The notes under the pieces were generated by a model that worked only from the letters and a program-made list of their open reading frames with translations, searched no databases and was not told where the DNA came from. A stretch of 64,000 nucleotides of DNA from Casuarina equisetifolia. Lineage: Eukaryota > Streptophyta > Magnoliopsida > Fagales > Casuarinaceae. Positions 14,085 to 28,095 of this stretch are shown here, one piece after another. Position 1 is the first letter of the stretch, and the number at the start of each line of letters is the position of its first letter. The DNA lies in assembly GCA_028551475.1 (NCBI GenBank), contig CM052361.1, positions 8,501,501 through 8,565,500 of the forward strand, given 5' to 3'. Both the position numbers and the translations under genes were made by a program.

Positions 14085-15060
14085 GAGAATGTCCAAAATA
14101 TAATCAACAGGCTAGAAAGAAGATGAGTGTCAACTTTGGCTTTTAACACAGTGTCTAGCAATAATTTAACTTTTTTTTATTCGAAGATGTATTTTATTCC
14201 TGTATTTTCAAATGCAGCAAATACTTGTAGTTGAAATAGGCATAATAATACGATTTAAGAATTTCTCCTTTAAAATGGTTCACTATATCTAGCAAAAGCG
14301 TCTCTCATAGGCAGTAAAAACATGAGAAATTATACTTCCCAAACAGAGTGTCAAATTTAAGTACAAAAGGAAAATATAAAAGAAAAGTAAGTAATTCAAA
14401 CTTTCATTCTACCTTTGTCAAATCGTACTATAAAGGTTTAAGATAAAACCAAACGAAGTAACCAACAGAATGTCACCTTTCTTTTATTGCCAGCCAAGTG
14501 GTAAAAGCGTTACAAAGGATTATACTTGAAAATCAACTTGCCTTACATTTGGGGTAGGGGTCCCTTTCATAAAAACTCTTAACTGAAAGCATGCCATTTT
14601 GTCCCCACTCTAAGAAACTTTATTATTATAAAAAAATAAGTTAGAATAAATGTAACTCCTCATGTTAAACATTTTATGCCATGTCCAGTAACAGTGTCAT
14701 CTCATATGAAACTCTAAAGTTTCTTGAGGTTAATTTTATAATGAACTTGGAAAGGATAAGAACCAACAAAGACATTGAAATAGAATAGTTTAAAACTAGT
14801 CATACAATCCAATAGGATCAATGATGAAAACACGACATTAGACTAAAGGAGAAACTAAGGAGTTTGTTGTGGAAAGGAAGTGAATTCGACTAGATTTAAA
14901 TGTTGGGAACGATGGTCAAAACCCAATGGTTTTAGTTGGAAAGGGAGAAGGAGACTAAGGAAAATGGGAGGACTAGAAGGACAAAGGTGAGGAAATCAAG
15001 ATTGGTGAATGTATAATGCTTAAATATTTTTCCTGCATCAACTTATCTTTGTTTTGTCAT
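14085..15060. repeat. Segmental duplication block of unit B
   Basis: Two parts match other units by eye: 14085-14600 with 8220-8730 (unit A), and 14760-15060 with 60120-60420 (unit D side; shared aataggatcaatgatgaaaac, aaggagtttgttgt and ggtgaatgtataat). It is non-coding. It shows that the duplicated unit extends several kilobases upstream of each peroxidase. Confidence 0.65.
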
Positions 15061-15164
15061 CACATTATTCATTTCTAAAGTTTATTGTGATGGTTTCAAG
15101 GAAATTTATTATACGTTGAGATAATGCTATGTCAAATCCAATAAAACATTTTCACACATCCAAA

Positions 15165-15725
15165 AGTGGAAAAGTAGCATACCAATCTAGAGGGACCAGC
15201 GGAATTATCTCAGAATTGTGCAATAGTGGGTTGTTAGCAGAAGCTTATAAGGTCAGGCTCTCTTATCACCTTACCCAATGTGGGGCTGAATATTTTAACA
15301 CTCCAACACTCCCCCGCAGTCTCATGTTGGGTACGGTGAGAGGTGGGACCAATCTAGAGGGACCACACCAAGGTAGGCACAACACAGGGTTGGCTTTGAT
15401 ATCATATTAGAGTGTGAGAATCCATCCCAAAACCTTAAGGCATTAGTTGGATAATTCTTATCACTTATAAGACCATAGGCCCATTCCCTTACTTCCAATG
15501 TGGGACAATACTTATCTTTAACACTCCCTCTCACTTGCATGCTGACATAAGTATTGCAAGTGGACTAAAGTCCAACTTTGGAACGTGGGGGTTTATGAAG
15601 CGGAGGCTCATCCTTGGCTCTGATATCATATTAAAGTATGAGGGTCCATCCTAAAACCTTAAGGTCAAGATTTCTTGTCGCCTTACCTAATGTGAGACTT
15701 GATATTTTAAACACTCTAACAAAAG
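15165..15725 (-). mobile_element. TRIM-like small non-autonomous LTR retrotransposon remnant (tentative)
   Basis: Two near-repeats begin gagtgtgagaatccatccca (about 15411) and aagtatgagggtccatccta (about 15633). Each follows ggctttgatatcatatta or ggctctgatatcatatta, which reads on the minus strand as a degenerate initiator-tRNA primer site (tggtatcagagcc in the consensus). The terminal parts end in taacactccctctc or aacactctaac. No coding capacity. This is the layout of miniature LTR elements (TRIMs), but the ends and the target duplication are unclear. Confidence 0.4.
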
Positions 15726-16064
15726 CAACCAAAAAAATAAAAATAAAAATCAGATATGAAAACTAGGCTGTGGGGAAGCCACCTCCTGATATGGGGTGGA
15801 GCTAGATTGTCCTTCTCTCTTGACAATACTCACCTAGAAAGCTTTCATAAAAAATCCTGCATGCAAATTAAAATAAACAAAAGAATCTATTTACAACGGA
15901 GTGAGGCATTTATGTTATAGTTTGATAGTTAAGAGTTAATTTACTTGTAACTTCTTTTAACCGTCTCTCTCGATGCATATAGATTACCGTGTCGGGCCTT
16001 ACGTTTTATTTACTTCTATAACTGATTTTTATTTTTGTACTATTATTTTTTTGTAACAAAAAAC

Positions 16065-16560
16065 TCCCATAGCTTAGCTGAAGCCTGGAGAAGGCCCAGC
16101 ATATTCTGGGATGGAGGGATTACTTTCAGCCGGTTCTGAAGCCCACGGCTTCCTTTCCAATTGACCCCAAGAAAACCAAGGTTCATTTTCATAGAAATGC
16201 TTCCCTTTCTTTTCTAGTCTCATAGAAATTCTTCACGTTTCCTTCGAAATGCTTCATTTTCTCTCTTCCCAGTGATTTCTTTACGTTGATTACCACGGCT
16301 AAGGGCCTTTACTAATAAAGATGACACTTTGTTATAGGCTTCCCCTTCGATAACAGATTCATGAATGTAGGCCAGTGCTACAGAGCGGCGTGCAGAATGA
16401 TGCAGCTAGGGGCGAACTTTGTAGGACTCCTTTTGGCCCTCCATGAACAGAAGGAAAAAAAAAAAAAAAAAGACCCCCCCATGATCTTCATCGTTTTGAA
16501 AAAAATTCAGGTGGCCATGAACATCCGCTCGAATGAAGTAAAATAAAAAAGTGTTAGAAA
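16065..16560. repeat. Duplicated segment, second copy (partner 13215-13640)
   Basis: Second copy of the segment described at 13215, with a 17-A run plus C7 near 16447-16480. The minus strand has a short frame starting MRLEKKGKHFYENE and ending in a stop near 16070. It is not conserved in frame with the other copy, so no gene is called. Confidence 0.55.
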
Positions 16561-17205
16561 GTATATTTTTATTCAAAACTTGATTTAAAAATGGAGGAAT
16601 TTTTTATTATAAATAAATTTTCAAAATAAGATTTAATTAATATAAAATTTTTGTCATGTATTTTCCACGTATTTTCTCACATGAGTATGAACAGTACTTT
16701 CTCACATAAACCTTTATTCACAAGCGAAGTGGTGTTAAACTTGAACTTAAACTCTAAAACTATCAGATTCAGAACATAATGGAGAAGGTTAAATAAATTT
16801 TCTGTAGGCATATAAACTTTGTGGTAAAATCCTTGAATTTTGTTACCTTTTGTCTATCATCAATGTAAAAGATGGTAAACGTTTTAGATAGATGATTTCA
16901 ATCTATTTCATTATTGTTTGTTCAATTTCATTACTGTTTGAGATTTTATAAGAACATTTGTGATTTTATTCTATTGGGTTAGTTTCAAATTTAATACAAT
17001 AATTTGCTAGTCTTAATCTAGAACAACTTACGCCGAGTAGATCTTGAAAGGGTCCCTAATTTGCTCTATTGGAGAGTGGGTGTGTGGTGGCTTAGGATCG
17101 TGGCTATCAAAGGCTAAGACCGGGAGAGCAACATAGAGTTGGGCCTAGACTTCACCTCTACAAAGACCTCTCCTCAAAGAGATTTGATGTGTCTATTGCA
17201 TCTTC

Positions 17206-17211
17206 CACGTG
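17206..17211. promoter_or_regulatory. G-box/ABRE-like CACGTGTC upstream of gene U1
   Basis: The palindrome CACGTG, in ccacgtgtcagcata, lies 145 bases upstream of the U1 start. The same motif in the same context lies upstream of the intact U3 (63007-63012). In U2 it has changed to ccttgtgtcagc. CACGTG with a following TC is a typical bZIP/bHLH target; a role here is inference. Confidence 0.45.
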
Positions 17212-17355
17212 TCAGCATACATGTCACCTTTTTGTCACCCGTCTTTTCTTTTCCCCTGAACGCAACACTTAACACTTCCTCAGGCCTCCAGCTGCTTACA
17301 TTCAATCCCCAACAACTGTAGCGTTGGAGGATTCCTTTCTCAAAACACGGAGACT

Positions 17356-17655
17356 ATGGGCTCGGAGAAAGGCAATTCTCCGAGAAAGCCCATGAGAAGA
17401 AGGTCCCATGTACGAAGGGCAGTGCAAGGACGTGTGATCAACATGGCTGAAGCTAGGAGGGAGATCGCCCATGCCTTGTACCTCCACAGATCATCATCAG
17501 CGGCAGCTTCATGTTTTATGAATAAGGAGTCTGCAATGTTAAGCAACAGCTGCAACTTTGACTGGCAGACCTTTCTTTGGTGGTTCACATAATTGCTATT
17601 CAATATTAGAGTCTGTCTCTGCCCGAACCCATATACGGTCCACGACGTTAAGGTT
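17356..17655 (+). pseudogene. Gene U, copy U1 (truncated, frameshifted)
   Basis: Paralogue of the intact U3 gene. The first 68 codons or so align well, from MGSEKGNS through RRRSHVRR and MAEARREIAHALYLHRSSSAAASCFM, and then a small deletion after NCNFD shifts the frame into a stop near 17592. Homology continues out of frame through the segment that encodes ILESMPLPEPTWSTT in U3 and ends near 17655. The start ATG is preceded by the same ggagact as in U3, which supports that start. It lies on the plus strand, divergent from peroxidase B and convergent with peroxidase C. Confidence 0.75.
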
Positions 17656-18598
17656 GGAGGCTCTCTCCAACACCCGTTTTATTTATAATCAAAGCTTAAT
17701 TAGTTCATTCTATGGGCTGGTCGTATAGATATACAATATTCTCACAAAATAATTTGACAAATAATTTGTTCACTAAAGAAGAAAAGGAGATTAGGGTTAT
17801 CAAATCTTAAATTTTCGAATAAAAATCTTTTGGAACATAAGTGTTAGAATCTCATTAATATCTCAAACTCTTTCGTACGAAGTAAGTGATTTAATAGTAC
17901 AAAATGTAAGAAAACTCTAGTAATGCAGCTTGATATAAAAGATTTAATAGCATAGAATTGGAGAGCCCTCCTCAAGTTAAGGGCCACTTTTACCTCATTT
18001 TTTATAGGTTTACTTATTGTTGTAAAGAAATTTACAAGGACTTTCGACCAATTAGTGAACAGTAAATTTGGTGTAATCTAATTTGGATTAGTAGTATCAA
18101 TAAATATAATTTTATTGGATAACTAGTTTGTCAAGGTAGACTTCTTATAGTAGAAGAAATTGCATAATGATTCCCCTTAATAAACTTATGTTATAATTTC
18201 TATTAGTCCTAGGTAAAAAAAAAGGAATGGATTTGATTGTGAAATTTCTTAAAATATCTTATTTAGCTTGTATATACTACATATAGATTGAATGTAATAT
18301 AAAATTTTTCAAAACAAAATAATTGACATCCTAATCCTATTGATACAAGTGAAAAAATTGTATGAGTGATAATTTTTCTATTTTGAAATATAAAAATTTA
18401 TGAGAAAATGTTATTTTAAATGAAATTTGAGGGCTTTCAACATCTATTTTTTTATAACTCTTATAATTCTTGTAATGTTAGGGTATGTGCACATTTATTT
18501 CCATACATTAATTTTCATTAATGCAAACTGACCTTTCTAAAAAAAAAAAGCTCAATTAGATCTTAGTCTTTTTTTTTTCTTTTTTTTTTGGCTTAACT
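17656..18598. other. 3' flank of peroxidase C separated by copia, otherwise no gene
   Basis: The piece 17656-17720 (cacccgttttatttata, ttagttcatt) resembles the sequence downstream of peroxidases B (9770-9830) and D (48640-48700), so it is the distal 3' flank of C, cut off by the copia insertion. The rest is AT-rich with no feature seen. Confidence 0.45.
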
Positions 18599-18603
18599 AT
18601 TAT

Positions 18604-18837
18604 TGTTGGAGATCTGTGGTTAATGTTCCTAATTATTTTCTACCTAATTCATGAAAATTCATTGTTACATAATAGGAAATTGGGTATTGTACAAATAGGA
18701 ATTATTTTGTTTCCTTTCTTACATATAAATGCTTGTATTATAAATAGACCTATATTGTTCTAGGTCAATGTACACTTTACAATGAATACATAAACCTTTC
18801 CCCATGTTTTCCTTTCTCTACTATTCACATTGCGTAA
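18604..18837 (+). repeat. 5' LTR of copia 1
   Basis: 234 bases starting TGTTGGAG; the end reads gcgtaa where the 3' LTR reads gtgtca. It contains ttataaatagacc, a likely TATA box. The LTRs differ at roughly a dozen sites by eye. Confidence 0.88.
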
Positions 18838-18851
18838 TGGTATCAAGAGCC
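18838..18851 (+). other. Primer binding site of copia 1
   Basis: tggtatcaagagcc matches the plant copia initiator-methionine tRNA primer site (tggtatcagagcc) with one extra A, directly after the LTR. Confidence 0.8.
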
Positions 18852-18981
18852 ACTATTTTCTTTCCTTTGGCCTAAGCTTTTACAATTTTTTCCATACACC
18901 TTTTCCTCACATAAACCTTTTCCCATTCACCTTTTTTCTCTTTAACCCCTTTTTTTTTTCTCTTTCTTTCTTTGTCCTTGT

Positions 18982-20516
18982 GTGGTTTCCCAAACCTATA
19001 AAACAAAGTTAGAAATCTTCAGTGTGAGAATTAGCTTTCCGTTTTCTCTCTTAACAAAACAAAGGACTCGTAATCATACCTTTTTTCCTTTTACCTTACC
19101 ATGTCCAACCTTGTTCACGATTTCGACACTCCTGTCATTGAAGATTGGAAGGATGATTCAAACCCTTCTTCCCCCACACTGCCACAACCCACTTTGCTTG
19201 CATTTGGGCCTTAACTGTCCTTGCCTAGTTTGCCCAACATTGGGCTCTTTGCGCCCTTGTTTGGGCTACTTGTCAGGGGTTTGCCCTTACCAGGAGTTAG
19301 GCCATCTACTAGAGCTCCTCTGGGTTTTATCTCGGGCTAGGCTTACCCAAGCTCTAACTTGAATCCAGATTTTTCCTCGTCAAGTTTTAAGGTTTTGGAT
19401 CCTTACCCACATGGCAACTTGCTTGGGTTATGCTATCTCAACATTTCCACTGGCTAACTAGAGCCTGTGACCCCCTTTTCACCAATGCTGCTGATGGACT
19501 TAAACTCCAGCTAATTGCTTAGTCGCTTTTCGATCAATTGGATTTTTCATTATGGGCAAGAGATTTTCACCCAACCTTGGTAATGAAAGACAAGGACTCC
19601 TTTATACACCTTCCCATGCCCGATAAATGATTGCTTGGATTGTTATTGGCATTGTTGCAATCAACTAGTTTAGACTTGGATCAGAAACTGCCTCACTAAG
19701 GATGTTTCCACTAGACTACCTTATATCGTCGATGCTAAACAGCTTTAGGATTATCTTGTAGAGATGAATGGGAAATTTGATCATGTTAAACAAATTTCCC
19801 TCAAGCTAAGAGTAAATTAAAGCAATGTAACCTTTTGGTCACTACTTACTTCAATTGTCTCTTTGCGATTTGGAATGAGATTAACGCCACTGAAGAGCCT
19901 TTAGTTGGACCCGACTCAACAATTCAATAACACCAACGAGTTAAGGAGAGCACCAAGATTATTCATTTTCTCCTCATTTTAAATGATTTTTACTTACCTT
20001 TGCGTTCGCAGATCCTCACGATGGAACTTAAGCCTTCTTTTTGCCATAATTTTCTTTTTGGCCATCCATGAAGAGAATTAATGCCTTGCTAGCTTGAAAT
20101 ACCTTTGGGTATGTGACTTTGTTGTGCTTGCCTCACGCGTAACACCAACACAATGTCACATCGTCACTGCATAAGCCTTAGGCGGTAGCTCTCTCCTTTC
20201 TCACTTAGGGCTTTTGACCCCTAACAAGACTAAGGCTGCTTTTTCTAGATATCATGGTTTAAATGAGCTTACTTGATATGACGGTCACCTTTCTTCATTA
20301 AACGCACCCGTAATAGCTAGCTTATAGATTGCCATGTTAGCCTTGGTTTTTAAGTCCTCTAACGGTAGACAGGGTGCCACGTCAACGAATCGGTCTAATG
20401 GTTCTCACGATAATTATAATGAAAAATTTTACAATCATTGCAAGTGCAAATATCATACTTGCGAGACATGTTGGAAACTTCATGGAAAGCCTACTAACAA
20501 AGACTCTAAGGACTGA
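18982..20516 (+). pseudogene. copia 1 gag remnant with zinc knuckle
   Basis: Broken gag region. Pieces readable in changing frames include LTRACDPLFTNAADGLK, the UBN2-like FLLILNDFYLPLRSQIL, and at 20430-20500 the nucleocapsid knuckle YNHCKCKYHTCETCWKLHGKP (C-X2-C in place, His and Cys positions kept). It has many stops and frameshifts and is non-functional. Confidence 0.75.
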
Positions 20517-20597
20517 GATGCTTTTAGCAATCAAGTTCAATCAGTGACTATTGCTGCCCCTTATCTGACACTTTTTGTTGCTTAATTTAAGAAAATC

Positions 20598-23500
20598 ATG
20601 TCTGTCATGAACCAACTTGGTGCTTCTAATAGATTTGTGAGCTTTGTAGGTACCTCTTTTTGCTTCATGAATACTCTTTCGATTAATAGTTGGATTATTA
20701 ATTCAAGTACCAGTAACCACATTGTTTGTGATGACTTTTTTTTTTTACCATTACCTTTCCCCCATCTAACCCTCCAATTTCGATTTGCTTACCTAATGAA
20801 GCTGTCACTCTAGTTACCAAACTTGGAACTATTTTCCTCAATCCCTTTCTTACCCTCCACAATGTCCTTTTCATTCATATTTTCCAATTTAACCTAATTT
20901 CTTTATCCAAAGCTTGCCTTGATAATCATTGTCGGGTTACTTTTAATTTTAACATTTGTCTTTTTTAGGCTAATTCAATTGGAACACTGATGTACTTGGG
21001 TAGTGTTCATAACAAACTTTATTTTTGGACTCCACTTCTTTAACTTTTTTATTCTAACTTTTGTTTTTCCTTTCCTTAAAATGGTTTTTGTAATGCTAAT
21101 TTCAATAATAAACATTTTATTTCTCATTAAAGATTAGGTCATAGTACATCTTTTCCTTATCCTAAATGCCCTATTTGTCCTTTGACTAAACAATCTTATG
21201 TCTCATTCCTTTCCAGTCAATCTTAAGCTACCTTTCCTTTTTCTCTCCTTCATCTCGATGTTTGGGAATCCTATCACATTCCTTATCATGATGGTTCTCG
21301 TTTCTTTCTCACCATTATTGACGATTTTTTTTGTAGCACTTGGGTTTCTTAATGGCCTATTCTCACTCACATCCACTACTTGGTCCAAAATCAATTCCAA
21401 ACCTCTATTTAACACTTTCATTTTGATAATGCTCAGAATTTTCTCAATTACAAGTGTTCATCTTTTCCTCTTCTCATGGCATACTTCATGAAATTTCTTG
21501 CCTCTACACACCTTAACAAAATAAAATGGTTGAGTGTAAACATCATCACTTCCCTGAGGTTGCTCGTGCCTTTAAATACCAAGCTTTTATTCTTGAATGT
21601 TTTTGGGGTGATTGTGTGGTCACTATTATATACTTGATCAATCGGATGCCAACTAACTTTTTTGGTAGTCAGACTCCCTTTGAGCTTCTTTTTGGCAAGT
21701 CTTCAGATATTCATTATCTCCGTGTCTTTAGCTACTTATGTTATGCTACTACTATCAGCCTTCGCAACAAGTTTAGCCCTTGGGCTTTTCATTGTGTTTT
21801 CATGGGATATCCTTATTTTCAGAAGGGTTATTGAGTCTTGGATCCTTTTACTAGGTGACTCTTTATTAGCCGCATTATCACCTTTCATACCTTTCCTTTT
21901 GCTTCACAGCTCACACTAACTTCTCCAACTTTGCCTTCACCTGGGCATCTATTTTTAGCTAATGACAATGTTGCTCCCTCAGCTCTTATTATTTCTCTTA
22001 AACCTCTTAATGTTTCTTTGGTTCCACCATCTCTCAGCTTGGCTCCTTAATTTGATTTGGTGATTCCTTATCTTGATGTTAAGGCATTTAGACTTGCCCC
22101 TTTAGATTCCTTTTCTCTAGCTCCTGTCACCTTGGTTCCTCTTACTATGACTTTTGAGGCTTTTTTTGATGACTCATTGGTTATTGGTCCCCATTTAACT
22201 CTGGCTACACCTTCTTGTCATTCTAGGTGTGCCATACATCTCCCACTTAGACTAAGGATTATATATGTTCTAGTTCTGCTTCTTCTGGTACTCATTATCC
22301 TATTGTTGCTTATGTTATCTTAGAACACTTTGACTCATTTTTGTAGCATTAACTGTATTTCTGAGGATCATGAATTGTACTCTTACTCAGAAGCTATTAA
22401 GAATCCCTATTGGCAACATGTTATGGAGGCTGTGCTTTATGCCTTTATTGAGAATTATACTTAGGAGCTTATCTTTTGACCTTCTCATAAGCCCATTGGT
22501 TGCAAATGGGTTTACAAGATCAAGTATCAAGTTGATGGATCTATTGAATGCTACAAAGCCCACCTCATGGTTAAGGGTTTCACTTAGCCTCTTGGTTTTG
22601 ATTTTGTGGACACCTTTTTTCCCGTTGCCAAGTATGTTAATGTTAATTTGTTCCTTGCCATTGCTACCATCCGTGATTAGTTCCTTCATCATATGAATGT
22701 TAACAATACATTTCTTCATGGTGACTTAGATGAGAAAATTTACATGAACCTTTCACAAGGATTACATAACTAAGGGGAGGATTGAGTATGTCACCTTCAT
22801 AAATCCATGTATGGTCTCAAACAAGCTTCTCATCAATGGTATGCAAAATTCACTCAAGCTCTCCTTATTGCTCACTTTTGCCAGTATATATATGATTATG
22901 CTCTCTTCACCTGGAAACAAGGTAATTTATTCACTTATATGTTGATTTATGTGGACAATATCTTGATTATAGGCAACAATGAGACTATTATCCAGGATTT
23001 CAAGTCCTATTTGCATGCAACTTTTCATATTAAGGACTTGCGCACTCCTATATATTTCCTTGGCATCAAAATAGCTCATTCTAAGAAAGGCATATGCTTG
23101 AGCTAACGCAAGTTCATTATGAAAATTATCTCTGAAGCAAGATTATCAGGATACAAACCAATAATCATTCCAATCAAACAAAATTCAAAGTTGACAACAA
23201 TTGAGTATGATGTAAGAGTATCACCATTAGATGAAGGCCCTCTGCCTAAGGATCCCTTGAGTTATCAACGACTTGTGGGAAAACTTATTTATCTCACGAT
23301 GACCAAACTTGATATCAGCTATACTGTAGAGATTTTTAAGTCAATTCATGACAGATCCAAAACAGTCCCACATGGAGGTTGCCTTTAAAGTAGTGAAGTA
23401 TTTGAAAGGATGTTCATGACTAAGAATACTTTTATCTCGACAATGTGATCCAAATATGCAAGCCCATTGTGATTACCCAATGACTAGAAGGTGCATTATT

Positions 23501-23890
23501 GGTTACTATGTAAAACTGGGTGATTCTTTGTTGTCTTGGAAGACAAAGAAATAGTTAACAATATCGTTGTCCTCAGCTAAGGCTAAGTATCGAGCAATGG
23601 CCAAGACCATTTGGGAAGTAGTTTGGATGTGAGGTTTATTTCAAAACCTTGGATTAAAAGATAAAGGGACTGACTACACTATTTTGTGATAATGATGTTG
23701 CATTTAAATTAGCGGTTAATCCAATGGTACACGAGAGAGCGAAACACATTGAAATCAACTACCACTTCACCCAAGACAAGATTTAAGAGGGAATTATCAA
23801 GACTAAAGGGATAAGGATAACAAAACAACTTACAAATATTTTCACCAAACCACTATGTTAGAGGCAACACATGTATCTATTAAGCAAGCT
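20598..23890 (+). pseudogene. copia 1 pol remnant (protease, integrase, RT, RNase H)
   Basis: The protease site near 20680 reads SWIINSSTSNH instead of the usual SWI(I/L)DSGASDH, so the catalytic Asp is lost. The integrase C-terminal part is at 21526-21834 (LINRMPTNFFGSQTPFELL, LRVFSYLCYA). The RT lies at about 22480-23106 (CKWVYKIK, SMYGLKQASHQWYAKF), with the metal-binding box at 22948-22959 reading YVDN instead of YVDD. The RNase H part follows, with MVHERAKHIEINYHF-like sequence near 23730. Stops and frameshifts are frequent. All motifs follow copia order. Confidence 0.85.
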
Positions 23891-23931
23891 TGGTGTCCTA
23901 GATATTTATGGGCCACTAGCTTGAGGGGGAG

Positions 23932-24163
23932 TGTTGGAGATCTGTGGTTAATGTTCCTAATTATTTTCTACCTAATTCAGGAGATTTATTGTTACTTATA
24001 GGAAATTGGATATTATACAAATAGGAATTATTTTGTTTTTTTTCTTACGTACAAATGCTTGTATTATAAATAGACCTTTATTGTTCTAGGTCAATGTACA
24101 CTTTACAGTGAATATAGAAACACTTTCCCATGTTTTCCCCTCTCTACTATTCACATTGTGTCA
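23932..24163 (+). repeat. 3' LTR of copia 1
   Basis: 232 bases, TGTTGG...GTGTCA, close match to 18604-18837, followed by the target duplication attat. Confidence 0.88.
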
Positions 24164-24336
24164 ATTATTATAGCATCGAAAAATAATGTGTTCACTTTCT
24201 TATGATTTAAAAAAAAAATCTGTAACATATATTGAAGATGGGAACTTCAAAAACCAAATACATAATTCACACATGAAATCATAAAACAGAAATGGAGAAA
24301 ATATTGGTCTTGCAATCACTAAACCAACCATTCAAC

Positions 24337-25886
<1,550 letters not shown>

Positions 25887-25967
25887 AGCTAAAATCTCTT
25901 GTGAGCTTCTTAATCTGCCCGACTATGTTTCCTAGATTTTGAGTACCTTTAGCTTGGTTGGTTCTGG

Positions 25968-25975
25968 TATTTATA
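25968..25975 (-). promoter_or_regulatory. TATA box of peroxidase C
   Basis: TATAAATA on the minus strand, 82-89 bases upstream of the ATG, with flanks almost identical to copy B. Confidence 0.7.
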
Positions 25976-26844
25976 AGCGGGCGTCAAGCCATTTTTCGTC
26001 AGAGCCTAGAGAGTAACAGAGACGTCAGGCTAATTATTCCTGGACTTGGTCAGCTTCCACGAGAAGACATTATACATTATTTTACCATGTGAAAAGGTTT
26101 TTAAATCATTAAGCCAACGACTTCACTTCGCAAAGCTTAAATTTATCATGGTGTTTAGGATCTTGGATGTGAAAGGATGAATCAGTATTCGCTTGGACAC
26201 AGTCAAAATTTGAATAAGATGCGTGGGCTCTGCATGTTATCTGGAAGGGCTGGTTCTGTATCATTCTTAATTCAACAGTCAAATTCGTATTATGAGAAAT
26301 TCCTAATGGGAAGAGTGTGAATAGGCATTCTTAATTTCTTAGAAACCTCGGTTGCCAAAAATTTTGGCATCTTGACTTGGTTTACGCTGTCCCTTTTTTC
26401 GTTGGTGGGACATAAATGAAGCACCCAGTTTTGACTAGACTTTTCCGTATTTACAACGAACATTAATATTATTCAACGAGATGATACAATTCATCTTCTA
26501 AAGTATATTTAAGAATAGATGAATTTTTATTATAAATAAAATTTCAAAATAAAATTATAATTAATATGAAAAAATTTCCATATATTTTCATCTTGTTTTC
26601 TCCTCTGAATGTGAACAATACTTTTCTTATAAACCTTTATTCAGAAGAAAAGTGATGTTAAATTTAAACTTTAACTCTAAAACTATCAAATTTAGGACAC
26701 AATGGAGAAGGTTAAATAAATTTTCTATAGGCATATCCACTTAATGGTAAATATTAAAATTTTTTTTACTCTTTGTCTATCATCAATAAAAAAGATAACA
26801 AACATTTTAGATAAATGATTTCAATCTATTTCATTATTGGTTTT
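25976..26844. other. Upstream region of peroxidase C, no gene seen
   Basis: The first 420 bases align with the copy B upstream region (gcgtgggctctgcatgttatctggaag, gaataggcattcttaa). From about 26510 it matches 16590-16920 (aatggagaaggttaaataaatttt, gatgatttcaatctatttcattattg), the sequence leading to gene U1. The copy C unit therefore matches unit B until the Ty3-like element interrupts it. Confidence 0.6.
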
Positions 26845-28095
26845 TGTTTGGTGAAATTTAAATGCAAGTGAACATATCAAACAAGTAATATAATGATAAG
26901 AAAGATATCGTCCCACAGAGATTAATGATTACTAAACCAATTAATTACTCACAGTGAACAACTCCTAGAATTTATCTAACAAATCAAATTGATAGATGAT
27001 AGATTAACTAACTAAATTTAAGAAAACTAAATACAATAAATATGTTAGAGCATATGATTTCACCATAATTACTAGGTATTAATATTGATTATTTATGCTT
27101 GCAAGAGGAATAATATCTATATGATGACAGAACTTCCTAATTTATTTACTATCCTATGTCTAGGTATAGCAAACCTACTTAGTTTATTAATTCACTATAT
27201 CTCTATATGTGAATTGAAACAAACCAAATGCATTAGGATCTATGAACATTTCCAGTTTACACCGAAAGCCACACAAATAACATGGTATATGTTTATCCAT
27301 ATTTAATTTATGGTTACATATTACAAGAAGCAACTGCATATCATCTCCTGTCGGTCTCAAACATGCAAATCAGATTATTCAAGTGGTAGCTAATCACTTA
27401 AAAGCATTAAACACAGTAATATGTAACTTCACATAAATAAAATATCTTGCAAAACATAATAATCATAAGATTCATCCATCATAATTAAGTTACATCGTAA
27501 CTCTAACAAAAATAAACTAAAACATAAAGAAATAATAAGGAAGAATAGTAATAAGAAATAAAGAAGACATCTTAAATCCAAGAACAAGAAGTCTGTCACC
27601 CTTTTTGTCTTCTCTTCATGAAAACCTTGAATTCTTGGCCTTTCTCTTGAGTTGTACTCAATTTCCTCCTTTCCTTTCTTTTGCCTCTTCTCTTCTCTTA
27701 AATAAGGTTTAAATTTAGACCTATCTTCTATCCTAATAGAATTAGGTTTTAGAGACCTAAAACAATTGAGTTTTGAACTCTTAAATTAATTGGGACTTGA
27801 ATTCCTAACATGACTGGGTTTTCTATTTATTTAGAAAACCCAACAACAATAGAAAATCTAATAACAATCATCCAAAGCTCAAGCCTATCTTGACTCTCTT
27901 GATCTTGATATTACGATTTTGCCACAAAATAAGCATTAGGTTCTCCATGTTCATTCCTTTTCTCCTTGCCTCCTTGTGCTACATAAGCAAGATAAATTTA
28001 GGTAAATAAAGAGGAGTTCAAATGTTTTCTCATAATTATTAAATTTATTTATTACCTAAAATAGGTAAAATAATTTTATAAAAATAGAGTTATCA
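26845..28095 (-). repeat. 3' LTR (minus-strand sense) of the gypsy-like element
   Basis: 1251 bases. It matches 31474-32725 along its whole length with scattered substitutions, and matches the solo LTR at 53516-54768 in inverse orientation. A short open frame inside (27085-27306) is present in all three LTR copies but shows no recognisable product. Confidence 0.9.

Larger units (their letters stand above)
18604..24163 (+). mobile_element. Ty1/copia retrotransposon 1, decayed
   Basis: About 5.56 kb with both LTRs (18604-18837 and 23932-24163) beginning tgttggagatctgtgg. It is flanked by the 5-bp target duplication attat (18599-18603 and 24164-24168). The primer site tggtatcaagagcc follows the 5' LTR, and the polypurine tract cttgagggggag precedes the 3' LTR. 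The internal part runs gag, protease, integrase, RT, RNase H (copia order) on the plus strand, with many stops. It inserted about 170 bases downstream of the stop codon of peroxidase C. Confidence 0.93.

Noticed and set aside
27085..27306. 73-codon frame repeated in all gypsy-like LTR copies (also 31714-31935 and 54307-54528)
   Set aside because: It is shared only because the LTRs are copies; it has no start context or recognisable domain, and its length is within chance for this AT-rich repeat.
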